From: Candidatus Hydrogenedentota bacterium
GTDB taxonomy: Bacteria; Hydrogenedentota; Hydrogenedentia; Hydrogenedentales; CAILVY01
NCBI GenBank assembly: GCA_029565395.1
Contig: JAKQOG010000178.1
Span: forward strand, 169,434 to 233,433
Direction: 5' to 3'
DNA: 64,000 nucleotides
A model generated the notes under the pieces. That model saw only the letters and a program-made list of their open reading frames with translations, was not told the origin of the DNA and did no database searches. The translations under genes were made by a program, and so were the position numbers. Positions 25,361 through 32,821 of the stretch are shown one piece after another (position 1 is the stretch's first letter; each line of letters opens with the position of its first letter).

Positions 25361-25466
25361 GGACCAAAAGGACCCAAACGACCCAAAGGACAACACTGCC
25401 TGTTATCAGCGAGTTGCGGTATCATTGTCTTTTTGGTCTTTTATGTCCTTTTCGTCTTTTCGGTTT
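25361..25466. repeat. Two inverted 9-bp minisatellite tracts forming a giant hairpin
   Basis: Units with consensus GTCYTTTKG run on the minus strand at 25361-25396 (starts at 25361, 25370, 25379 and 25388). They run on the plus strand at 25427-25466 (starts at 25427, 25436, 25445, 25454 and 25463). Each is exactly 9 bp in phase. The two tracts are inverted around a spacer of about 30 nt. The rest of 25255-25571 has no gene that I can see. Confidence 0.65.
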
Positions 25467-25571
25467 TAACTTCGCACCTGGAAACCTTTACATATCTGTG
25501 GCTACTTGCTGTAGTATACTTCACGTTGGCCTCATAACAAAACGCGGATTGAGAAAAGGACCTTAAAACCT

Positions 25572-26675
25572 ATGCGTATCGGTATCGACGCCCATGTCCT
25601 CGGTTCCCGTGCCGGGGGCAATGAAACGTACATGCGCAATTTGCTCGAAGCCCTCCGCGCCCATGCCCCCGATACGGATCTGATTGCCTTTGTGAATTCC
25701 ACGTTGCACGGTCAACCCGGCGTTGCCTCGGGGTTCCCCACGTGGCCCATCCCGTTCCGCTCATCGTATATGCGCGTACCCTTCGGATTGCCCTGGGCGG
25801 TTCGGCAGAAGCGCGTGGATGCGCTCCACGTGCAGTATACGGCGCCGCCGTGGTGTCCCTGCCGCTTTGTGATAAGCATGCATGATATCGTGGCATTGCG
25901 CTTCCCGGAATCGATGCCCTTCGCGGACCGGCACCGCCTCCGCCTGCTCTCCGGCAATACGCTGCGCCGCGCCGCACGCGTGTTTGTGCTGACCAATGCC
26001 CTCCGCGATGAAATCGCCGAGTACTATCACGTGCCGCAGGAGCGCTTCGACCTCGTACAACCGGTCAGCGATCCCTTGTACCGCCCCATCACTGACGCAG
26101 AAATGCTCAAGAATGCGCAACAGAAATACAACGTGCCCGGTGAGTATCTACTGTATGTGGGATTGCTCCAGCCCAGGAAAAATCTCGTCCGGTTGGCACA
26201 GGCCTATGCACGCATCCGCGAACAGGGCATCCGGATCCCGCTGGTCATCGTGGGCAAACGCGCCTGGCTCTACGGCGAAATGCTGGAGGCCATCGAAGCG
26301 TTGAAATTAGGCGATGCCCTTATCTTCACCGATTACGTGGACCGCGAAGATCTGCCGGCGTTGTATTCGGGCGCCACCGCCTTCGCGTACATCTCATTGT
26401 ACGAAGGATTTGGAATTCCACTGATCGAGGCGCTGGCCTGCGGCACGCCCTCGCTCGCCTCCACGGATCCCGCCCTTGTGGAGGTGGCAGGGGGCGTGGC
26501 GATGCACACCGATCCCTTGAATGTGGACGCCATCGCGGATGCACTGACGAAATTGATAACCGATTCTTCGCTGCGGGAAACACTGAAGCGCGAAGGACCG
26601 CTTCAGGCGCGCCGCTTCACATCGGAAGCCATGGCGCGCGCCGCCTTGGAAGGATACCGGAAAGCAGTACAATAA
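25572..26675 (+). CDS. Glycosyltransferase family 4 (GT-B fold)
   Basis: The 367-residue protein opens with RIGIDAHVLGSRAGGNETYMRNLLEAL. The Gly-rich loop binds donor phosphate in GT4 enzymes. The C-terminal half has YLLYVGLLQPRKNLVRLAQAY and the retaining-GT motif, about residues 270-300 (YISLYEGFGIPLIEALACGTPSLAS), with the E-X7-E arrangement typical of the family. It is cytoplasmic or peripheral and transfers a sugar from a nucleotide donor onto a glycan or lipid carrier. The GH5-like gene begins 58 nt downstream on the same strand. Acceptor and donor cannot be told. Confidence 0.92.
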   Translation: MRIGIDAHVLGSRAGGNETYMRNLLEALRAHAPDTDLIAFVNSTLHGQPGVASGFPTWPIPFRSSYMRVPFGLPWAVRQKRVDALHVQYTAPPWCPCRFVISMHDIVALRFPESMPFADRHRLRLLSGNTLRRAARVFVLTNALRDEIAEYYHVPQERFDLVQPVSDPLYRPITDAEMLKNAQQKYNVPGEYLLYVGLLQPRKNLVRLAQAYARIREQGIRIPLVIVGKRAWLYGEMLEAIEALKLGDALIFTDYVDREDLPALYSGATAFAYISLYEGFGIPLIEALACGTPSLASTDPALVEVAGGVAMHTDPLNVDAIADALTKLITDSSLRETLKREGPLQARRFTSEAMARAALEGYRKAVQ

Positions 26676-26733
26676 TCGGTAAATCTTCAACGCATCGGGT
26701 GCCGTTTTTGCCAGCACGACGGAGCAGAAAAGA

Positions 26734-28509
26734 ATGGTTGCAGCTTTTTGTGTGAGTTTATTCGGTCTTGCCGCCACGGAATTCTCCTGGGACTTTTACA
26801 ATGACGAACGTCAGGGCTGGGTCGAACAATCGGGGTGTTGGTCTGGCGAAGAAGACGCATTGACATGCAAGGGCCCGGAAAAACGCGGGGGGCTTGCAGG
26901 GCGGCCCGGATTGATCTTCGATGATGTCTTAGTGGAAGCGGATTTGTGTATTGCGGATGTGCTTTCCGATGCGGAAACGAATTGGGCGGGGTTGCTGGTC
27001 CGCGCCACGAATCCCGTCGCCAACGGCGCATGGCACGACGGATACCAGTTCTTCATCCGCGCCAATGGGCAGGTGGAATTACAGCGCGCGGATGGAACGC
27101 TGCTCGGCTCGGTAGCCACCCGGTTTCATCCTCGTGAAACGACCGTCCGGCTCAAATTGGCGGTAAAGGGAAAGCAATTCACGGCCTATGTAAATGAAGA
27201 ACGGCTTTTTGAAGCGGAAGATGGCGCCTGCGCCCAAGGCGAAATTGCGCTGATGTGTTTTGGGAATGTAACGGCCTTTGATAATGTAAAAGTAAGCGGA
27301 AACCAGATAAAAAACCGTGTGGAACCTCTGCAACCCATCCCCGTACGCCGCACGCCGGTAGAACCGTTGCCGCGACTTGCCGTGGACAACAACGGTTTCT
27401 TTATCAAAGCTACTGATGAACGCTTTATCCCGCGCGGCTTCAATCATACCGTCCTCGATAAACATTGGCATGCCACGTTCAATACGAATGTTTACCGCCA
27501 CGATGCCATGGAGAACGTTCTGAATGAAATGCACCAACTCGGCGCAAATGTGATCCGGGTGTGGATTTGGGGAAGGCAAGACGAAACGGGATTCACCGGC
27601 GGCAAACCAAGCCGAGGCCTGAGCGGCGCATACATGGAAAATGTGGTGGACTTCCTGCGTTTGGCCACGCAATGCCAAATCTACGCGATCCCCATCTTGG
27701 ATGAAACGCCGCACAACGCCTGTTACGATGCGCTTATGGTGGAGCCCGCCCACGAGGTCAATCCGGACGTGGGCGGCTACAACCGGCAATACCTCGCGCA
27801 AGGCCCCATTGCCGCCAAACGCACGGCCATTACCGATTTCATCACGTACATCAAAGCGTCCGATCCAGGACTGCTGAACACAGTTCTCAGTTGGTCGCTG
27901 GCCAACGAGGTATTCGTCAACTATACCGATGCTCCTTTTTCCCTCGAAGAAGGCGAGGCGCTCACGGCCAATGGAAAACGCTACGACATCACCGATAAAG
28001 ATCAGCGCCAGGCCTGTTATGACGAAGGCATCGTGCATTGGGCGAATCAGCTTGTGAGCGCCATCAAGAAAATTGACCCCGAAGCATTGGTTACCGCCGG
28101 TATGTGGACCACGGATGTATGCGGACGGCCCCCTGTGAACGGCTTGATAAACGACGGGAAAGATCCCCGCGTGCCCTCGCGCCCTTCCGCGCTCGGAGGT
28201 CCCAACAGCCTGCTCGATTTCATTGATGTGCACATCTACCCCTGGGACGGCACCTCAAAAGTGCGCCCCGGCATGCATGAACGCGATTTAGTCAAAAAAC
28301 CGGCTATCGTGGGCGAGTATGGCGTCTTCAAAGATAAAACTCCTGACCATGCCCGCACCATGCTCCGCGAAATGCTCGAACAGGCCTACGCCATCGGCTA
28401 CCACGGCGATCTCTTCTGGATTTGGAACCTTGTCGGCGTCCCCGGCCAAACCTGGAGCGCCGTCGAAGAAGATTTGGGCGGTTACGTCATGCAACTGCCC
28501 CGGAAATAA
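26734..28509 (+). CDS. Secreted GH5-like hydrolase with N-terminal LamG/DUF1080-like domain
   Basis: The 591-residue protein has a short hydrophobic N-terminus that may be a signal peptide. A concanavalin-like domain follows (about residues 20-190, WAGLLVRATNP, HDGYQFFIRANGQVELQR). The TIM barrel (about 220-585) starts with RLAVDNNGFFIKATDERFIPRGFN. Within it, LSWSLANEVF supplies the probable acid/base Glu and KPAIVGEYGVF the probable nucleophile Glu, in the order expected of clan GH-A. The substrate may be a mannan or another beta-glycan; the family assignment inside GH-A is uncertain. Confidence 0.8.
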   Translation: MVAAFCVSLFGLAATEFSWDFYNDERQGWVEQSGCWSGEEDALTCKGPEKRGGLAGRPGLIFDDVLVEADLCIADVLSDAETNWAGLLVRATNPVANGAWHDGYQFFIRANGQVELQRADGTLLGSVATRFHPRETTVRLKLAVKGKQFTAYVNEERLFEAEDGACAQGEIALMCFGNVTAFDNVKVSGNQIKNRVEPLQPIPVRRTPVEPLPRLAVDNNGFFIKATDERFIPRGFNHTVLDKHWHATFNTNVYRHDAMENVLNEMHQLGANVIRVWIWGRQDETGFTGGKPSRGLSGAYMENVVDFLRLATQCQIYAIPILDETPHNACYDALMVEPAHEVNPDVGGYNRQYLAQGPIAAKRTAITDFITYIKASDPGLLNTVLSWSLANEVFVNYTDAPFSLEEGEALTANGKRYDITDKDQRQACYDEGIVHWANQLVSAIKKIDPEALVTAGMWTTDVCGRPPVNGLINDGKDPRVPSRPSALGGPNSLLDFIDVHIYPWDGTSKVRPGMHERDLVKKPAIVGEYGVFKDKTPDHARTMLREMLEQAYAIGYHGDLFWIWNLVGVPGQTWSAVEEDLGGYVMQLPRK

Positions 28510-28540
28510 ACTCCGAATAAGTAGAAAATAACGCTAAAAT

Positions 28541-29566
28541 TCAAAGACCCGGAATGTACATCTGACCAGAAATGTCGGTTGTGCCTTTGGACTTTTTTGA
28601 AATAAGAGCAGCAAAATATTCCTTTATATCAGCTTTGATCTTGCGATACTTAATCGTATATGCAGAGTTCTTTTCCCCGGTTGTAGGCTGTGCTAGCTTA
28701 TTATCCACAAGGAACTGAAATGCACTTTTAATTGCATCTTTTCTAGGAAATTGACATGACCGTGGATCAGCTTGTAAAGCCCCTGATCCATGCGCCTTTT
28801 GAATTTCATTAACTGTTTCACTAATTGACGCCTTAATATTCCAAGTCCTGGATTCAGGATCATAACAGTCTGACTCTATAAGAGATGGAAAATAGTCCGA
28901 CCATAGATTTACAAGGACTAGGAGCAATGGTGGATCGCCATCATAGTATTGTATATTTGATAAAGTCTCTACGACTTTTTCAATAGGAACCTGGATTCCT
29001 TCCTCTAGTTTCGAATTGAGTTCCTTGTCGTCAATTTTTCCGTATTCAAGCCTAAAGTGATAAAAAACCTGTCTTTCTTGATTCTCCCCAAATTCAATTA
29101 TGCTGCTTAATGGCCCAAACAGGCTCTTGTCTTTTTTTAAGACAGTTTCGGTATATTTGACAAAGGTTCTGGAACGCGACTGATGTAGTAGAAGAATTGT
29201 ATTGCGATGCTGTATCTTTTCATTCTTTGTCCACCATCCTTTTAGGTTGTCATCATACTTGCGAAGCTGTTCAAGTATTGTAGTCCATCTATTCTGATCA
29301 CGTTCAAGAGATCTTTTTACTTCTGCAATAATTCCATAATCTGATTGTTTTTGCACAACAAGATCTGGCGTAACGTCTGTTTTGGGTGCAAACATATTGG
29401 AATTTGACGTGGTCATCCTTCTTCCAAAACCAAAATGGGTGTTTGGCCGTCTCGTATGACCATCATGGACCACTAATGCAACAAGAGCCAATAGAGCCCT
29501 CACGGTTTGTTGGTAGTCAATGAAATCATCAATAAGTTGATTTGTAAGATCAATCTTTTTCCCCAT
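28541..29566 (-). CDS. Unknown protein with PD-(D/E)XK nuclease signature and C-terminal winged-helix-like end
   Basis: I use the ATG at 29566, which overlaps the upstream gene by 17 nt; a TTG at 29599 is possible. In this 341-residue protein the nuclease-like core reads TPDLVV near residue 66 and IIAEVKRSL near 80. A QLRKYDD helix follows, matching the D...EXK...Q pattern of restriction-like nucleases. Residues about 285-320 (KDAIKSAFQFLVDNKLAQ, then SAYTIKY) look like a winged helix. I do not recognise a named family. It pairs with the upstream unknown gene, and both are clearly AT-richer than the glycosidase genes around them, which suggests a transferred defence-type module. Confidence 0.6.
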   Translation of the reverse strand: MGKKIDLTNQLIDDFIDYQQTVRALLALVALVVHDGHTRRPNTHFGFGRRMTTSNSNMFAPKTDVTPDLVVQKQSDYGIIAEVKRSLERDQNRWTTILEQLRKYDDNLKGWWTKNEKIQHRNTILLLHQSRSRTFVKYTETVLKKDKSLFGPLSSIIEFGENQERQVFYHFRLEYGKIDDKELNSKLEEGIQVPIEKVVETLSNIQYYDGDPPLLLVLVNLWSDYFPSLIESDCYDPESRTWNIKASISETVNEIQKAHGSGALQADPRSCQFPRKDAIKSAFQFLVDNKLAQPTTGEKNSAYTIKYRKIKADIKEYFAALISKKSKGTTDISGQMYIPGL

Positions 29567-30686
29567 AGCTCTCGACTTTGCCTTCTCGGAACCCTTCAAA
29601 GATAAAGTGAATTAATCTCCCAACAGCTGCTTCCGTTGCCTTTAGGCCAGGGACAATCGCTAGCCGTTTCGGTGGGATAGCCCATATCTCAAAAGAGGAT
29701 CCATCGTGTAAGTCCGTAATGCGCACATGCATGTACGGGTTCCCATGAATAACTGTATGCATTGAATTCCTATACTTGGTAAGTGTTGTGACAAGACTGC
29801 GGACTGTCGCCAAATCCTCAAAAACTGGTTGTGAGTAATTGATCGATAACGGCTTTGGCTTATAATTAGCTTCTCTAAGACCTCTGTTGTCATAGAACCT
29901 GAGCTTTTTATCTCCCACAGAGGCTATATACAAGGCAACAGAATCATAGGCTAATTTGAAACTACCAGAGACCTCAATCTCACCATCTTTTCGAATCTTG
30001 CAGATTGCTTTTGGAGTAATATGGGCATGATCATCGATAGTTTGATAGAATTCAGCATCAACGGAAGTAAGAATCTGCCCTCGTTCCTCAATCGTACGGC
30101 ACATCTCTTCCAGCGTTTCATCTGTCCATTCTCGCACCGATTTACGTTCCTTCCTTTTACCAACCTTTAAGTTTTCCTTAGCTGATCGCGATGTTATTCG
30201 AACATCGCACCTAGTCTTAATTTTTAGTTCCTCTATTGCATTAAGAAGTTCATGTTGAGAAAGTAAAATGGGAACAATTTGGGGATATTGATTCGCAAAA
30301 AGTCGTTTTAGTATTCTCCAACCGTCTCGATTACAAATGGATACAATTGCAGCTACCCTTGATCCCATTTCTGAAACAGGTAACGTGGTTACCAAAAATG
30401 GTGTGTTTATCTCTATTCCCCGTACATGAAGCGTTTTAGACTTGTAGAGGAAAACATGTGTTGATAAAGATATCTGTTCGATCAGCCCACCCTTTGCCAT
30501 TGATTCAATCACAGAAACAGGATCGTTAGGCGAATATACTACTTTTATTTTCAATCCATATGGCCGGGGGATATCAATACCATCAAGCGCGTTAAGTATG
30601 TGTTTTTCGTCTTTTAACCGGAAAACTGCCCCTATAAAAGAAAGGAACTTCTTTTCCTCTCGTTCATTCCTGATTTGACCCATCAT
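29550..30686 (-). CDS. Unknown protein, partner of the PD-(D/E)XK gene
   Basis: The start is unclear: ATG at 30686 or 30683, or GTG at 30698. The product is about 378 residues with no signal peptide or membrane helix. It begins with a charged helix (GQIRNEREEKKFLSFIGAVFRL) and has mixed strand and helix segments throughout. A Lys/Arg-rich linker lies near residue 180 (KVGKRKERKSVREW). I see no enzyme motif and do not recognise the family. It overlaps the following nuclease-like gene and has the same low GC, so the two probably act together, perhaps as sensor and effector. Confidence 0.6.
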   Translation of the reverse strand: MMGQIRNEREEKKFLSFIGAVFRLKDEKHILNALDGIDIPRPYGLKIKVVYSPNDPVSVIESMAKGGLIEQISLSTHVFLYKSKTLHVRGIEINTPFLVTTLPVSEMGSRVAAIVSICNRDGWRILKRLFANQYPQIVPILLSQHELLNAIEELKIKTRCDVRITSRSAKENLKVGKRKERKSVREWTDETLEEMCRTIEERGQILTSVDAEFYQTIDDHAHITPKAICKIRKDGEIEVSGSFKLAYDSVALYIASVGDKKLRFYDNRGLREANYKPKPLSINYSQPVFEDLATVRSLVTTLTKYRNSMHTVIHGNPYMHVRITDLHDGSSFEIWAIPPKRLAIVPGLKATEAAVGRLIHFIFEGFREGKVESYGEKD

Positions 30687-30944
30687 CTTGTAACACACTC
30701 ACCTAAGTAATTAACAAACTAAAGTTATTCGCCTCTAGAAGATCATGATATATTAAATCGGTTTTTATTATCCGCAAATCCTTTTCATATTCGATTATAC
30801 ACATAGCCTGAAAAATTGTCCATCTTTTGATTTTCATCTTGGATTGTTCCACCGAGATTGAATCTGCTGAAAAAAACAGTCTTAGAACAGGTACACTATC
30901 TTGGCAATATACCAATGGATCTCAATATTGCTGTATTCGGACAT

Positions 30945-31255
30945 CTAAAACAACGCTTGATCCAATGATCGATATTGCACCGCTTCGCCGAGGTGGGATT
31001 CACTGAGGGTATCCTGCTGGTCGAGATCCGCGAGGGTACGCGCGACACGGAGGACTTTATCGTAGGCGCGGGCGCTTAATCCCAGACGTTCCAATGCATT
31101 TTCCAGGATTTGTTTCGCACCGTTGTTCATTGTGCAATGTTGCCGCAGGGCCTTAGTGTCCAGGTGTGCATTACAAGCGGTGCGGTTGCCATAGCGCGCG
31201 CGCTGGCGGTGGCGCGCAGCCTGAGCCGGGCTACGCGCTCGCTGAGTTCCGGGTG
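30945..31255 (-). pseudogene. 3' remnant of comM (Mg-chelatase-like AAA ATPase, YifB)
   Basis: Codons from about 31200 down to the stop at 30945 encode a clear ComM C-terminus: RHRQRARYGN, CNAHL, then ERLGLSARAYDKVLRVARTLADL and LGEAVQYRSLD. Before about 31210 the matching sequence (ELSERVARL) is in another frame, so there is a frameshift. The N-terminal and AAA+ parts are absent. ComM is a helicase for branch migration in natural transformation, and this copy cannot work. It borders the AT-rich two-gene block, so the deletion may mark an insertion or excision boundary. Confidence 0.8.
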
Positions 31256-31260
31256 ATTAC

Positions 31261-31742
31261 TCAATTTCCGGATAAGCCATGTCTAGTTGTTCGCAAACAC
31301 CTTCTAAGCGCTGCGGTTCAACCGAAATAGATTCAACACGGAGTCCGGCACTTCTCCCAACTGGTTCAGCAAAGCCTCAAAATAGCGGGTGCCATCCAAC
31401 CGTTCCTTGCTGTATTCCGCTCCTACTTCCATCAACAATCCTGCTGTTTTATTTTTAGCCGTGTTGCCTCCCGAACCGGCAGATTGCGATAGCGCAAGAT
31501 CTGGCGTAATTCCCGTAGATGGACTGGCATCATGTAGTAGGTGGGAAAAAGGATATTTTGGTGTGGGGAAACTGTTGAGTATTTTAAGACCATGTGCATT
31601 GCATTTTCCTCGTAGCGCGCTACGATCCAAGCAAATGCGATGTGGAGGTTTTGTCACAAGTTCTGTTGACGATACGGGAAAAGAAGGCATAGACTTCTCA
31701 TAAAGAGGCATGTAATGACGGGCGGTACCATGACGAAAGGGA
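31261..31742. other. Gene-free region with degenerate coding traces
   Basis: No convincing gene. On the minus strand, 31304-31460 reads as a plausible C-terminus (LLMEVGAEYSKERLDGTRYFEALLNQ, then VPDSVLNLFRLN). The sequence upstream in that frame is not protein-like, so this may be another 3' stub. The family is not recognised. Confidence 0.35.
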
Positions 31743-31748
31743 ATGAAT

Positions 31749-32744
31749 ATGAATAGAAATGTGGTGGTTATCGGATTCATCCTTTTATGGGGAATGGTGT
31801 TGGGAACGTCCCTTGCTCAGGCTGCGTCACCGGTCATACACCCAAACGGTGCTCAGAAGCTATCCACGGACGAGGTGGTCATCCCGCCCACGGTGGTTTC
31901 CATTGTGCCCATCACCGCTAGTCCGACCAATCTGGAAGACGTCGAATTCCGCGCCACCTTCAGCGAACCTGTCTTAGGTGTGGACATCACTGATTTTGTA
32001 CTCGACAGCCATAATCTTGTTGGAGAATATATCACCGGGGTCAGCGGAAGCCTAAATGTCTACACAATTACCGTGCATTCCGGCAATGGCGAAGGGGTGA
32101 TGGACGTGGATCTGGTGGATGATGACACCATTGTGGATCTGGACAGCAATCCACTCGGCGGTCCGGGCCTGGGCAACGGCGATTATTATAACGACAATAT
32201 GTTGGTGATTGACCGGCGCGGTCCGGTAATTACCCTTTCCGTGAGCAGTCCATTGAGTATTGAATGCGGCTCTGGCCCATTCTCGCCCCCAAGCGCCACG
32301 GCCACGGATGGTTATGATGGCGATGTATCGGCGAACATTCTCGTCACCGGCTCGGTGGATCCGGATACCGCCGGATCGTATTTGCTCACCTATTCAGTGG
32401 ACGATTCCGTGGGCAATCACAGCGAAGAGATCCTGGAGGTGATCGTGGGGCCGTGCAGCGATTTTCACTCCGCCGATCAAAACGGGGACAATCAGATCGG
32501 CCTCTCTGAACTGCTGCGCGTGATCCAGTTCTTCAATTCCGAAGGGTATCACTGCGATGCCGCGGGCGAAGACGGATACAATCCCGGCCCCGGCGATACC
32601 AGTTGCGCCCCGCACCACAGCGACTACGCGTCCCAGGACTGGCACATCAACCTGTCCGAATTGCTCCGCATCATCCAATTCTTCAACTCCGGCGGGTACC
32701 ACGCCTGCACGGGCTCCGAAGACGGCTTCTGCCCAGGACTCTAA
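31749..32744 (+). CDS. Secreted Ig/cadherin-like protein with paired dockerin-like EF-hand tail
   Basis: I prefer the second ATG (31749), since AAAGGGA is too close to the first at 31743. The 331-residue product has a signal peptide (VVVIGFILLWGMVLGTSLAQA). A Big-like domain follows (about 45-135, PTNLEDVEFRATFSEPVLGVDITDF), then an HYR/DUF5011-like domain (about 150-235). The tail (about 240-331) has two EF-hand-like loops, DQNGDNQIGLSELLRVIQFF and DYASQDWHINLSELLRIIQFF, separated by a Cys-containing GEDGYNPGPGD spacer. The tail recurs in three other proteins of this window. It probably acts at the cell surface or in an extracellular complex. Confidence 0.85.
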   Translation: MNRNVVVIGFILLWGMVLGTSLAQAASPVIHPNGAQKLSTDEVVIPPTVVSIVPITASPTNLEDVEFRATFSEPVLGVDITDFVLDSHNLVGEYITGVSGSLNVYTITVHSGNGEGVMDVDLVDDDTIVDLDSNPLGGPGLGNGDYYNDNMLVIDRRGPVITLSVSSPLSIECGSGPFSPPSATATDGYDGDVSANILVTGSVDPDTAGSYLLTYSVDDSVGNHSEEILEVIVGPCSDFHSADQNGDNQIGLSELLRVIQFFNSEGYHCDAAGEDGYNPGPGDTSCAPHHSDYASQDWHINLSELLRIIQFFNSGGYHACTGSEDGFCPGL

Positions 32745-32821
32745 AAATACTCAAATAATATACTTGCACCGCTTCCAGGAGTATGGCACACTGGTACAGA
32801 GGTAAAAAAAGGAGTCTATGT

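Noticed and set aside
30703..30915. A 70-codon minus-strand frame just upstream of the unknown two-gene module
   Set aside because: No ribosome-binding site, no recognisable motif, and AT-rich random-looking composition; it may only be the leader region of the operon.
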